A stretch of 64,000 nucleotides of DNA from the NCBI RefSeq assembly GCF_000687475.1, contig NC_057321.1:930001-994000 (forward strand), written 5' to 3'. The stretch comes from Ustilaginoidea virens. Its lineage: Eukaryota > Ascomycota > Sordariomycetes > Hypocreales > Clavicipitaceae. The position numbers were made by a program, and so were the translations under genes. Positions 34,495-46,529 of the stretch are shown here, one piece after another. Positions within the stretch are counted from its first letter, which is position 1. Every line of letters begins with the position of its first letter. The notes below the pieces were generated by a model that did no database searches, was not told the origin of the DNA, and saw only the letters and a list, made by a program, of their open reading frames with translations.

Positions 34495-35935
34495 ATGGCA
34501 TATAGCCGCTACAACCCTAATACCACGATCGCAAATAGCATATAGTATAACCAGTCCGAGACCGAACCTGCCTAAGGGCGGAAGCGATTAATAGCTAATA
34601 TTATTACGGATTTTATAAAAGAGCTTTAGGACCATATTCCCCTAGCAGTGCTAGGAAGAGTGCGAGAGGCTATAAACTTTATAATAGAGACTGCCCGGCA
34701 AGAGGCCGATCTAGGTAATATCTATACCCTTATTAGAACCTTTATATAGACAATCGAGACTATAGTTAATAAGGCTATATAGAATCTCCTAAAACCTGCT
34801 GTAGCCCTTGCTATATAGGCGTTTATCGCTATATGAGGGCTCGCAGCCGCTATACTACCCTAATATAGCCCAGCTCCCCTTACGGTACCCCCCTATATCT
34901 ACCGCGAAGTCTTTATTAAAGGAAATACTATTAGCGAAATCCTTTAGAATTATACCCTAATCGAAATCGTTAATGCAATTAATAGGGCTACCGCTAAAGG
35001 AGTAGTAGTTATAGCCTGTAGGCTCTATAGTAGTAATATAATTATTACCTTTAAAGAAGAAAAAGCAAAATATACTATAGATACGACCTAAATACGCCTT
35101 GCCTTCGGCTAAAAGGCAGAATCTAATTAATGCTTATTTAGTATTATCGTTAAAAGCTTCCCAACCTACTATACCGCGAATACTATAATAGAAAATATCT
35201 AATCGAATCTTACTAAAGCTAATAGAGAGGGCTTTACTAAAGTCTCCTTTCGCCGCCCTAGGGGGACCGTAATATAGGCGCCTCTAATTATAAGGGTAGA
35301 TTCTATCGACCTTATAAATAAGCTTTATAAAGCCGGCATTATATACTAAGTAGAGATATTCGAAGCCGAACCTTATAATAATGCTATATACCCTCGCTAG
35401 TACTATAATTGCTTTAAATTCGGCTATATCGCTATATACTATATAGCAGTAGCTCGCTATAGCCGGTACGGCTCTAAATACCACCCGGATAGCAATTAAA
35501 GCTGCCTAGCTACTATATAAAACTAATGCGAATCCTGCCTTAACTATTATAGATTATACCTAGTGTGGTCCCGCCTCTATAAAGTAGCGAATAAATAATA
35601 GGAAAAAGCTAGAAATTCCTATAGCGATAGACTAAGGCTCTTCGCCTTATATATAGCATTAGATACTAATACTATCCTAATTGCAGACTAGGGCCGCTGC
35701 TATATAGCTAGTAGATCTCCCCTGCGCGAGCCCTCTCTTTAGAAATAAGGCCGACCAGTCGGAAGTATTAATAAGACCCCCCGCATTAAGGCCAATAGTA
35801 GTATTACCGCCTTCCTTTAAGCCGCCCCTATATAAGACTATAGTACGACTATACCTACCCTAAATGCCTAACCTATAGCCACCTCTAATATGCCGCTGCT
35901 ATTAACCCCCTTGCAATTATCTGTATAATAATAGT
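34495..35935 (+). pseudogene. LINE2 ORF1 (gag-like)
   Basis: ATG at 34495 (MAYSRYNPNTTIANS). The frame parallels LINE1 ORF1 throughout: PLAVLGRVREA, IKGNTISEIL, AEPYNNA. The zinc-knuckle region at about 35400-35500 reads YYNCFKFGY-IAIYY, in which Cys and His codons have turned to Tyr codons by G-to-A. Stops are TAG/TAA. The small minus-strand ORF at 35284-35484 is a shadow. Confidence 0.75.
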
Positions 35936-38900
35936 CTTTTATTAGAATATATAAAAGAAAACTACCTTTATAAGATTAGCACTTTATTACTAGTGCGAGC
36001 CTAACGTTATAGCGATCTAAGAACCCGCTGCGCCTAAATAGACCCTACTAAGCCTTAGCCTTAGAAGATATATATTAGCAGCATATAGCGGGAGAATAAT
36101 AATATATATCTATAAGCGGCATAGGCCCGGTATATAGTCTAGCAATAAAAGAACCAATTAGTATAAGATTTCCCTATTATATATTAATATCTACTCTATC
36201 TACTCTTTAGGCTATAAACTAAATTAGATAACCCCCCTTATTGCGCTTACTAAACTCCTACCCTGCCCTTATAGTGCCTTTATTAGGGACTTTAATATAT
36301 ACCACCCTCTCTAGGATAGCTTAGATTAAACCTCGCCTAATATCGATACTCTCTTTAAATTTATAATATAATAGCAGCTTAAGCTAGTTACTCCTTACGG
36401 TAAAATAATAAAGAGGGCCCTAAGAAAGAGAAGTAGCACTATCGACTATATATAGGTTATACTGGATATTATAGTTAAATATCTTAGAAATACTAACCTT
36501 ATTGGGTCCGATTATATCCCTTAGCTTATATATATTAAGACTGATAACTATCGTATAAAAGCCCCCCCTTTAAAGAACGGCTAAAAGTCCTTTAATTAAT
36601 ACCTTACTTAAGCTAAAGCAAAAAACCGACTTACTACTTACTACACTAGGGCCCTATTCTGCTCCCCCGCTAAGATAGATATATATGCTGAATAGCTTAC
36701 TAGCTAACTCTAGAGTATTATTAATATTATAGCACTAAAGAGGGCACCTAAAGCTCTTAGTGCGGAGCCCTAGTAGAACTCCTGCATTAAGATGGCCTAA
36801 ATAATAGTAAAAAAGGCCTACCGAAAATAGGCAGTATGCTGTACCCTAGAGAACTTTAGTGCTGCTTAAAAAGCGGGAGCGATTTAATCCCGTATTATCT
36901 AAGAGGAATAGCGCTAGTTATAGCGAGAGGCCCTTAATAAAGCAACTATATAAAATACTAACCTATAGTCTCTAGAGAAATAGGCTTGTCTATATAGTAG
37001 CCTTTTGCCTAAATTAAAAGAGATCCCCCTATTAGAATAAAGCAGTCTAAGCCTAAAGGCAATAATGCATAAAGAAAAGGCATAAGTACTCGCCTAATAG
37101 TTCTTTTTTACCTCTTAAGCTACTTATAACGATATTTCTGACCTAATATTCCCTTAATTTATTACTACTATATTCCCCTCTATAGACTCCTTTACTTATA
37201 AAGAGGTATATACTATATTACGCAATATAGCAGGCTAGAAAGCATTAGGCCCTAATGGGCTCCCGGCAGGATTCCTTAAAGTATATAGCCCTCTACTTAT
37301 TTAAACCCTAATATACCTCTTTAACGAAATATACCGTATTAGGTACTACCCGGCCTAATTCCAAAAGGCTAAAGTAGTAGTATTATAAAAGCCTAGGAAA
37401 AGGCCTAAGGAATACTTAAAGGCAGGAGGATAAAGACTAATATTATTATTTAACCTAATAGGGAAGGTTATAGAAGCTGTGGTCGCGAGGCGGCTTACTA
37501 TTGCCTTTAAAGAGGGCAACCTCCTTCTAGATCTTTAAATAGGTAATAAGGCAAACCGGTTAATTAATATAGTATTAAGTATACTAATAGAGATTATTCA
37601 TACGACTTAATATTATAGTAGGATCGCCTTACTCCTTCAATTAGATATATTAGTAGTATTTAATATAGTTAATTATACCTACCTTATCTACTTACTCTTT
37701 AATAAAAGGCTCCCGCTATAGCTCGCAGCATAGGTATATAGCTTTACTAATTCGCAAATAGTATAGATCTACTTTAAGGGATAGCTTATAGAGAAATTGC
37801 CGATTACTATTAGGGTATTATAAAGGTCCCCCCTTTTTTTTATCCTCTTCCTCGTCTATATTATACCGCTCTATAAGAGGCTATAAGAGGTAGCCTTAAC
37901 TATTATATTAGGCTTCGCTAATAATATAAACATTATAGCTTATAGGAGAGATATAGGGGAGACAAAGGTATTACTCGAGAAAGCATAGCTTATTTATAAT
38001 AGCTAGTTTAAGTAAGCTAAACTCAACTTTAACCTTAGTAAAAGTAAGCTTATCTACTTTACCCGCGTATATAAGGCAGATAAGACTATAGTACGGCTTA
38101 AGACTATAACGATTTAGCTAAAATAGTATACTAGATTCCTAAGAGTTAAAATCTACTATAAGCTAAAATAGAGGGAATATCGTATTAAGATCGTAAAGAA
38201 ATTTAAGCGATAGCGACTCGCACTTATAGTGATAGCGGCCTTAACCTAGGGCTATTAATACTAGGAAGCATGCCTAGTTTATACGTAGGTTATTTAGACC
38301 TCTATTGCCTTCGGCGTAGGGGTATAGTATACCCCTATTGCCCCTAGAGGGATAGCAAAAAGCATCGCAAAATCCCTAACTATAGAATAATCAGCCTACT
38401 TCTATATAGTTACTAGGGCCTTTAAGGCTATACCACTAGATACCCTTAAGACTAAGGCAGCTATACCCTTAATTAACCTCTATCTTAACTATATCTACTA
38501 GTAGTTCTTTAAAAGAATAGAAAAGATAGGTATAACCGATAGGATTAACTATATATTAATAGCAATAGCGGTAATACTTTGATACTATTAAAGGAAAGGT
38601 TATTAAAGACCTTTAGCCTATATACTATTCCTTAATCCTAACCTTAGCTAGCTTTTAGCTAAAGAGCGACTAATAAAAGATTAATATAACCAATAGTAGA
38701 GTAATTAGGCAGTAATAAAGGCGAGACGCCTTTAGTATAAGACCCTAATAACTAAAAGGGTATTAGACTTTTAATCTATAGCGAAAATAACCCGATTATA
38801 TAAAGGTCTATAGAAGTATAAATTAGCGATATTTACCTAACTCTATATAGAAAAAATCGGCTTTAACTCCTTTTTTTACTTCTAATAAATTCCCTTAGTG

Positions 38901-39190
38901 CTATTACCTCTTTACTACTATAGGGAAGGCCTAGAAGACCTTTACTATATTATCCTCTCCTATCTAAAGTACTATAGATAAAGGCGTATACTCCTTAGGC
39001 TTAATCCTAGCCCTAACTTACTTTACGACCGATATAATATATCTATTATACTTAATAAACTATACTTTATATAAACGATCGCTTACTAGATGCTTAGTAT
39101 TAACCGATTTAACTAATTCTAGCTCGCCTAATCCCTCTAATATAATATAGCTAAAAGCGCCACTAAATACCCCTATATAGCCCCTATATA
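35930..39190 (+). pseudogene. LINE2 ORF2: endonuclease and reverse transcriptase
   Basis: The endonuclease shows FIRDFNIYHPL at about 36275-36310 (GDFN box damaged to RDFN, the His retained) and STIDYI at about 36440. RT lies at about 37200-38200, with the catalytic box FANNINI at about 37915-37935: both Asp codons of FADD became Asn. The C-terminal tail near 38830-39160 (EKIGFNSFFYF-IPL) matches LINE1. Dead by many stops and by loss of both catalytic aspartates. Confidence 0.8.
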
Positions 39191-39199
39191 ATATTCACG

Positions 39200-40675
39200 G
39201 CAATCCTGTAATAAGAATAAGATACACTAGGAATAAGTAAATCTTTTAGGCCCTATAGGCCGAAACTAGTTAATAGTTATTATATTAGTAATAGGGGCAT
39301 TCTCCCCCCTTTCCCCCCCTTTGCCCTCCCTACTACTCTCCCCCCTTTTATCTTTAGTCTACTCCCCCTCTAAAGCCCCTTCCCCCCCCTCCTCTTAGGC
39401 TAGGAAAACCTATAATAATATAGCGATATCCTCTTAAGTATAGGCCTATTGTTTTAAAGCGAAGACCTTCCTCTCTTTGAGGTTTAGTATCTCCTAAATT
39501 GCCCTAGGAGCGCTAAGGCCCCCTATTGCCGCCACTACTACTATTACCGCCGCCTAACTACGCCTCCGAGAGGCAGACGCCTATTTAGCCCTCTACTAAA
39601 GGGCCTTATAATTATCTACCTAAAGCTAAAGATAGTCAGCTAATAGCCCGCGCTATATATAAATCGAAAACGCACCTTTATCCCCCTAGTAATAGTCTCT
39701 TATATATCTAGGAGCTCTTATATTAGGACCTAGTTCCTAAGGGTCTTCTCTAGGGGTATATATATCTTACCCGTAAGGGCATAAGGATAATAGGCTATAC
39801 TAGTCCCTACTTATATTAGTTTCGCTAGAGAGTAGGTACAACCCGGTCTATACCTTATTAACTACGGCATTAATACTTAGGATCCTCCGAACGCATTAGA
39901 TATAGCCTATAAGGCTATATATATAGTTCTCCGGGCTATATTATAAGGGTTAGCTATAGTCCCGCTACGCGTAAGACCTATATTTACCCCCTTATCTAGT
40001 ATCGCTAACCGCTTAGGCATCTTCGCTATTATTATTTTTATTATTACTAGTATTATTATTGCTGCTATTATCGCTGCTACTACTACCGTATTACTAATAA
40101 GGTTAGCACCAGCCCTATACCGCGATAAAGGGGTTATTATATACCTTAAAATTAGTGCTATAAAGGAAAAGAAGAAAAAAAGAAAAGGCACTAAATTAGG
40201 GGGTATCGCTAACCTATATACTAATGTAGTGCCTAAAGCCGCCTGCTTTAACCTTTAGAATTAGCTTACTTCCTCTTCCGATCTAAAAATTAATGTATAC
40301 TAAGAAGCGCCTAGGCTACTATAGATATGCGCCCGGCGAGAACACGCCCGCCGCGAGCGCGCTACTAGCCCTACCCCCCTGGCTTTATCCTCCTCTTACT
40401 TCTCACTCGATAAGATCACCGACCCAGACCTAATACTCTAGGACTTCTCGCTCGCACTCTTCCCATGCAATACCGCTAGATATAGTCCTAAGCGGTTGCG
40501 CACCCTATTCTCTTATGCACTAGATACCTGCCGCCCCCGATGCGGGGCGATAAAAAGCAGAAATCAAGAAAGCAGGAAGGGTTTTCCTCCTGGCTACCGG
40601 GTTTTTCCCTTTCCGAATTATCTATATAGAAGTACTAGATAGGTTATTTAGCTTTAAATAGCCTCTAGCGTAATT
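39200..40675 (+). other. LINE2 3' region, possible ORF3
   Basis: One frame from about 39470 runs through LRFSIS-IALGALRPP, DAYLALY and an Ala/Ile-rich tract at 40020-40095. A Lys-rich segment (KEKKKKRKGTKLGG) follows at about 40160-40205, then an Arg/Ser-rich tail. Blocks recur in LINE1 at 20600-21200 and 28726-29480. In this copy only TAG/TAA interrupt it. It resembles no domain known to me. The opposite-strand ORF 39907-40191 is judged a shadow of the triplet tract. Confidence 0.4.
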
Positions 40676-40931
40676 TAATAATAATAATAATATCCTCTCG
40701 TATTACTTTTAATACCTAAGGTCGTTAGCCTAGTAAATAGGCATTAGTTTCCCGATATTTATTTAGAGTAAAAGCTTTAGGAGTTCTTTATTAGTTTAAG
40801 GGTATTACCCTACTATAAGCGATAGGACTAACTATTAGTTTAGGGGAGAGAAGCTCTCCCTTAGGAATACTACCGACCCTTTTAGGCGGCTTTCTAAAGT
40901 AAAATTAACTATAGCTTTATAGATTAGGTTT

Positions 40932-41997
40932 ACCCCTAGTAATACTTTTCTATTAATTTCTTTAAGTTTTAGCCTTATAATTATACTCCCCCTAGAGCCT
41001 AAGCACTTTAATTTCTCATAAAATACTAAATAAGTTAAAAAATAATATCGTTTAATCCCTAGTCGGTATAGTTTATAGTTAAGATTATAATAGTATTTAA
41101 TTGTCTTCGATCCCCTAATTTTTATTCTTAATTAATAAAAATATCCTTAGCAAATGCTTTTATAGTAGTTAGTCTTCAATAAATCTAAGAATTTTACCTC
41201 TAATAATTAAATATTAATGCCTCTAATTATCCCTATTAATTATTATAGCGGTCCTAGAAACTAATAAAATAGAACCGTACGTCCTATTTTATTATTTTAT
41301 ACTAATATATTCGAGTATAAGCTTGCCTAAAGTATTTTAATTTTTTTAAAGTAAAAATCCTATTTCCCTACTATACCTAGTAAAAGGCATAGGGTTCTAT
41401 AGAGGGAAAGGCCCGGCCGGACTAATATATATAATAAGGCAGACCGGCTAGCCAAGCCTAAGGTTCAATTATAAGCTTTTTAACTATAATCACTTTAATA
41501 TATACTATTAAAGCTAGAATTACTGCGGCTACTAATATTAGATTTACCCTCTAATTGTTCCTTATTAAGGGATTTAAATTATACTTATTCTAATTATAAG
41601 ACCTAAAAGAGCCTTATATTAGTATTTATTATTACTATCTCCTTAGATTGGGATTAGGTAATTTGCATGCCTATTGCTTTCTTTAGATATAGTAGCCATT
41701 TTTTAGGCTCCTTCTTTAAAGTTAAGCCCTAACCCTTTATTACCTATTGTAACTATATTTAGCTACTACCTAAATATTAAAAGTTAATAGGGAAGAAATT
41801 TAAATAAACTATTGCTAGCGTAAAGCCCTACAATTTGAGAAGTTATTATAATTCACTAAAGAGCCTAAAGGGCATTAGTTTTTAATCTAATAAATATATC
41901 CCTTCTAAAGTCGGGATTTTTAGTATATATTAGCTCTAGAATTACTATAATTATCTAAGTAATAAGATATTATTAAATAAATAATAACTTATATAAT
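40932..41997 (-). rRNA. 18S rRNA gene, 5' exon, RIP-degraded, truncated by Gypsy2
   Basis: Reverse complement of the SSU 5' and central domains. atttctttaagttttagcc (about 40955-40973) is the region of the universal 900-920 site. aaagtcgggatttttagtatatattagctctagaattacta (about 41895-41937) matches the 5' domain. The copy stops at about 41997, some tens of bases short of the gene's 5' end, where Gypsy2 begins. Joined with 33410-34040 it gives about 1,700 nt, the expected SSU size. Confidence 0.95.
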
Positions 41998-42241
41998 TGT
42001 TACGGGCTCGGGCTACGCCCGCGCCACAATATGGCTAGGACACGGGCTGCGCCCGCGTCTAGCCTAAGAAGGGCAATAGACGGAGTCACAAGACTATACT
42101 AGGACTCCGATACGTATTATGATCGGGATATAAATAGACTAGATAGAAGGTTCTTATTTGGATCCTTTTCCTTCCTCTTTAGTCTATTTAATATATATTA
42201 TTGACGCCTATTCGCAGCCGCCCTAGGGCTAGTCCTTTATA
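41998..42241 (+). repeat. Gypsy2 5' LTR
   Basis: 244 bp, tgttacggg to agtcctttata, the reverse complement of the Gypsy1 LTRs. atataaata at about 42129-42137 could be the TATA box. The inferred transcript start at 42181 lies about 50 bp downstream, giving U3 of about 183 bp and R-U5 of 61 bp. Confidence 0.9.
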
Positions 42242-42253
42242 TTTAAATAGACT
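42181..42253 (+). promoter_or_regulatory. Gypsy2 self-priming pair: LTR agtctatttaa and primer-binding site ttaaatagact
   Basis: agtctatttaa (42181-42191) inside the LTR is perfectly complementary over 11 nt to ttaaatagact (42243-42253), one base past the LTR end. Tf1 and related chromoviruses use the first 11 nt of their own mRNA as the primer. The match length and positions fit this. Confidence 0.75.
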
Positions 42254-42529
42254 CTCTCAGCCTTACTGTTATAACTCTGTGTTATGGAACTAATAATGTA
42301 AGCGTTACACGATATCGAAATAAACACGCTTAATAAGATAGGGGCAGACGGCACAGGGCAGCAGCGCCCCCGATGTAATATACACACCTAAATGCAGTAA
42401 CTTTCCAAGAGAATGCAATAGATTTAATCGCAGATAAACTCTTTATAGGCCTATCTCGTAGAGTAGGCGAGTAAACCCTAACCGGAATACTAACCGGTCC
42501 CGGTAATATAATAGGGTAGATCTATCCCC

Positions 42530-43470
42530 CCTATTATTCTCGATGCGGCTTATACCCAACCTAAGCGTAAGCCGATCCCGATAGGGGACCCTTTTAATAG
42601 CAAAAAGATAATATTTACAGCCTAGCGAACCTTTATACAATATAAGCTTAAGGTCGATAAGGACTTTATTGGGGATGAAAAGATATAGTAGATATTTATC
42701 TTCTAGAACCTATCTTCTATAGTCTAATTATAAGTCGCAGCCTTTTTCGAGAATAATAAGGCCTGCGATTATAATATAATAAAGTTCTTTAAATACCTCT
42801 AACGTCTTTTTAAGGATCTATATCGATAGGACTATACAATTACTAAATTTAAGCACTCTTTATACTAAGGCCCTAAAGAACCTTTCGCTGCCTTTTTTAT
42901 CTAATTTAAGGAAAAACTAATACTTATAGGAGGAATCAGCTAGCCTAAAGAAGTGAAACTTAAATACCTTTGCTCTATATTAAATACTAGGATGGCCGAT
43001 AAGATCATTAGACTTAGGGTCTCCTATAATAATTACTACTTAATAGTTGACTACTATCGTTAGATCGCTATTAACCTTAAGATTAATATAATAATTAGGC
43101 GCTACCTTAGTCCTCCTCGCGATCGATAAAATAATAATTAAGATATAAAGGGTAATATATAGATAATGGGTATTAACCAGCTTGCTTTAAAAAGTAAGCA
43201 ATATATAGCCGAATAGGTCTTATAAGAAGTCCTTAACGAGCGATAGGAGAAGGATCTATACCTTCATTATAGTATTTCTACCTACTATATATAGAAATAT
43301 CGTTTGCAAAAGGCCTATAGACTGGGAACGATTAAGGTAGCTATAGTAGACTCCTAGGCCGCTAAAGAGGATAGTAGTAATAACTTTTAGGAAAAAGACT
43401 AGCCTTCGAGCTTAATCTCGCGAGAGGGCTTAAAGTATATATTTAGAACCCTAATCGATTATAAAAAGGA
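42530..43470 (+). pseudogene. Gypsy2 gag remnant
   Basis: Frame including KPIPIGDPFNSKK at 42569, FKEKLIL and PKEVKLKYL. The end holds a damaged knuckle (LYLHYSISTYYI, Cys codons altered) at about 43258-43290. It is followed by pol in the -1 frame, the usual Ty3/Gypsy arrangement, also seen in Gypsy3. Inactive by TAG/TAA. Confidence 0.75.
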
Positions 43471-46400
43471 CCTTATATAAAGGAGATAAAAGAGATTATA
43501 GAATATATAGATAGGCACCCCTTTTTAGTACTAATATTATATAAATCTTATACTTTTATTAATACCTTAATCGACTTAGGTTATAATTGCTATAGCGCTA
43601 TAAGCGAAAAAATAATGTAACGGTTAGGTCTCCAATCTATCTGCCTACTATAATATAGGAAAATCGGAATAATAGTAGAGATTTAGAGCCGTTCAGGGGA
43701 ATATAAAGAAGCGACTTCCTCTATTATGCATATTATTCGCGTGGATATTAATATTAATAGCTGGTTTTCTATAGTTATGCTTTATGTGATCCTAGGCCTT
43801 ACCTGTGATATTATTTTAGGTCTCCCTTAGATGGAATACCGCAATATTATATTGCAAGCGAAATAATATTAAATATAGATCGGAGCGGTAGGTAATCTTA
43901 TTGTTTAGGAATCGGTAGTATAATAGTCTAGCCCTACTATAGTTAATATTCTTAGTTCGGTTTTCTATAGTATACTTTAGCGGGCGAAGCATTCTAAGGA
44001 CTAATTAACCTCTTTTATTGCTATAAGCCTGTAAGAGATAATATATATTCTCTGCATTATGCTTCCGCTATATTAAGACTTTATATTATCCCTATAGAAG
44101 CCGTGGGTATTATCCCTAGAGTTATAGAAATTTAGCGACCTATTTGATAAGGAAAAGGCCTCTAGCCTTCCTCTATATTGGGGTATATTAGACTATTATA
44201 TTCGGCTTAAGAAGGCCCTAAATAGAAGCATACTAGACCTACCTTAGGGCCTATTATATAATATACTATAGGACCAGCTTTTTAAGGTTTAGAGATAGGT
44301 AACCGACCTTATAGATAAGGGATAGATTCGGGCGAGCTCTTTATTAGCGGTAGCTTTAGTCCTCTTAGCTAGGAAAGGGAATAAAGGGTGGCATTTTTAC
44401 GTCGATTACTAAGCCTTAAATAAGGTTATAGCCTAAGACCGATACCCCCTCCCGCTAATTAAAGAGACCCTACGATTATTATCCTAAGCAAAATAGTTTA
44501 CTAAAGTCGATATATATATAGCATTCTATAAAATCTATATTATAGAAAGCGATGAATACCTTACTGTATTTTGCATGCGATTCGGCCTCTTTAAATAGCT
44601 TATTATACCTTTTAGCTTTACTAAAGCCCCTACGATATTCTAATAATATATTAATAGGGCCTTAGGAAATATATTTAGGGATTTTGCGACTATATACCTT
44701 AATAACGTCCTTATTTATATCTTAAGATCGAAGGAGGACTATATAGGATGCGTTAAAGATATACTCCGACGACTTTAAGACGCCGGTCTTAACCTAGACT
44801 TAGAGAAGTATAATTTTGCTATAATAAAGGTCTAGTATCTAGGTTATATTATAATAGTAGGAAAAGAGATCTATTTAAACCCTAAAAAGATTAGGGCTAT
44901 TAAGAACTAGGAAGCCCCTATAAAACTAAAGGGGGTCTAAAGCTTCTTTAGCTTTATAAATTTTTACCGCGATTTTATTCCTAACTTCTCCCGACTCACT
45001 AAACCCCTAATTAAATTAATAAAGAAAGGCGTTCCCTTCTAATAGTTAGATAAAGAAAAGGAGGTATTTTAAGCGCTTAAGTATTACTTTATCTTATACC
45101 TAGTTCTTGCTTAATAAGACCCTAATAAGGAGATAATTCTCAAAGCAGATAGCTTTAATATTACTTTTAGTAGCTATCTCTTTTTAATTAAGAAGGATAG
45201 AGTCCTCTATCCTATTATATACTATTCTATATGCCTAATGGATGCCGAATGGAACTATATAATTTATAATAAAAAGCTTCTTACTATTATCTCTTATCTT
45301 AAGGTATAATTAGTAGAACTCCAATTAATAGCCTCTTTATTTACTATTCTTATAGACTATAAGAATCTAGAGTATTTTATTCGACCCTATAAGATATTAA
45401 AACGGTAGGCTAAATAGGCCGAAATACTAGCGCTCTTTAATTTCTATTTCTAATATAAACTAAGGTCGTAGGCTTAACGCCCTAATGCTCTATCTTAATA
45501 GGAATAAAAAGCTAGCGGTATAATACTAAAGATTAGCTAAATCTTAAAACTACTATTAATTTTAGTACTTTATTTAAACTCGATTATTAAACCGGTTCCT
45601 GCAATTATACCTTTAGGATTTAGCTTACCTAATAGCTTATATATTTTCGCTAACTCCTACCTCTAAATACTCTAGGATCAGGCTATAGCTAAAGATGAAA
45701 TATATAGGGCATACTAGGTAGTAATAGCGAAAGGCGGGAGATACTTTCCGACTAAGGCTTCAATAAGAGAATAGATTATAGATTATACCCTAAATGCCTA
45801 TAGTACGCTTCTCTATTAGGGGTGGATATAGCTCCCTTTTTTTAAACCCCTAACTACTACAGTTATATAGTAATGCTATAAATCACCTATTATAGGCTAT
45901 CTAGGGAAGAATACTATATTCTAGCTATTATATCGAGACTACCACTTCGATAATATATCTTTAGCGGTAGCAAGATATATCTAGAATTGCTGATGCCGCA
46001 GGGCATATAAGAGCCGATAATTGCGCCAGGATCTACTGCAGTTATTACCTATTTTAGACCGATTTTAGTCGTAGATTTCCATCGATTTTATAATAGATCT
46101 GCCTATATGCAATATATCTAACCTACGATTCCTTATAGTTATTACTAATCGCCTATCGAAGTATATCTAGCTTAAGGTAATACACTCTATAAAAGCAGAA
46201 GACTATACTAAACGGTTCTAATAGTACTAGTAGCGTTTCTATAGGTTCCCTAAAGAAATTATTAGCAACTAAGGATCTAACTAGGTAGGATAATTTTAGA
46301 CTATATTTTGCAATTTAGTCGGGACTAAATAACTCCTCTCGACTGTATATTACCCCTAGACCGATAGCGGTATAGAATAGATAAACTAAGAGGTCTAGGC

Positions 46401-46529
46401 TATCTTACGTATTATAGTCTCCTTTAACTAATATAATTGGCTAAAATACCTTACGGTATATTAACTAGCGTTAAATAACTAGATATTATTAGTAATTGGT
46501 TTTAATCTTAATTAGCTCCTTAATGGATT
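43430..46529 (+). pseudogene. Gypsy2 pol remnant, truncated in integrase
   Basis: The protease is at about 43540-43620 (FINTLIDLGYNCYSAI, with DSG altered to DLG). RT covers about 44370-44900, beginning KGWHFYVDY at about 44388, with YLNNVLIYI at 44695-44720 in place of YxDD. RNase H is at about 45130-45370 (IILKADSFNI, Thr/Ser-rich). The integrase His/Cys region is at about 45930-46020, and its core runs until the Copia A2 insertion at 46530. Stops are of RIP type. Confidence 0.82.

Larger units (their letters stand above)
34297..40687 (+). mobile_element. LINE2: Tad-like LINE, full length (6,391 bp), inside the 18S intron
   Basis: Begins in an A-rich leader, then gctcgcgatttcgcccgc as in LINE1, and ends in aataataataataa before the 16-bp duplication. 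It is uninterrupted and carries ORF1, ORF2 and a possible ORF3 in the same order as LINE1. Sequence divergence from LINE1 is clear but mostly transitions. Confidence 0.93.
34041..40931 (-). other. Group I intron in 18S at the S943 position, split by LINE2
   Basis: The SSU sequence breaks exactly after the U of CAGGAGU (minus strand, 40932) and resumes with GGAGCC (34040). That is the known fungal insertion site S943. Without LINE2 and one TSD the intron is about 484 nt (34041-34296 plus 40704-40931). Minus-strand core elements are visible: P-like atcgggaaac (about 40747-40757), R-like gtttagagactta (about 34206-34219) and S-like aagataaaatct (about 34122-34134). The last base is A where group I introns have G, a RIP-type change. 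No homing endonuclease ORF seen. Confidence 0.82.
41998..46529 (+). mobile_element. Gypsy2: chromovirus, plus strand, 3' part displaced by Copia A2
   Basis: 5' LTR 41998-42241, self-primer site, gag, then pol to within integrase at 46529, where the A2 LTR starts. The remaining integrase, chromodomain, antisense ORF and 3' LTR would lie beyond the window. It is close to Gypsy1 in LTR sequence. Confidence 0.92.

Noticed and set aside
33410..41997. Functional 18S gene
   Set aside because: Transitions at universally conserved positions, missing 5' end, LINE insertion, and the intron terminal base altered.
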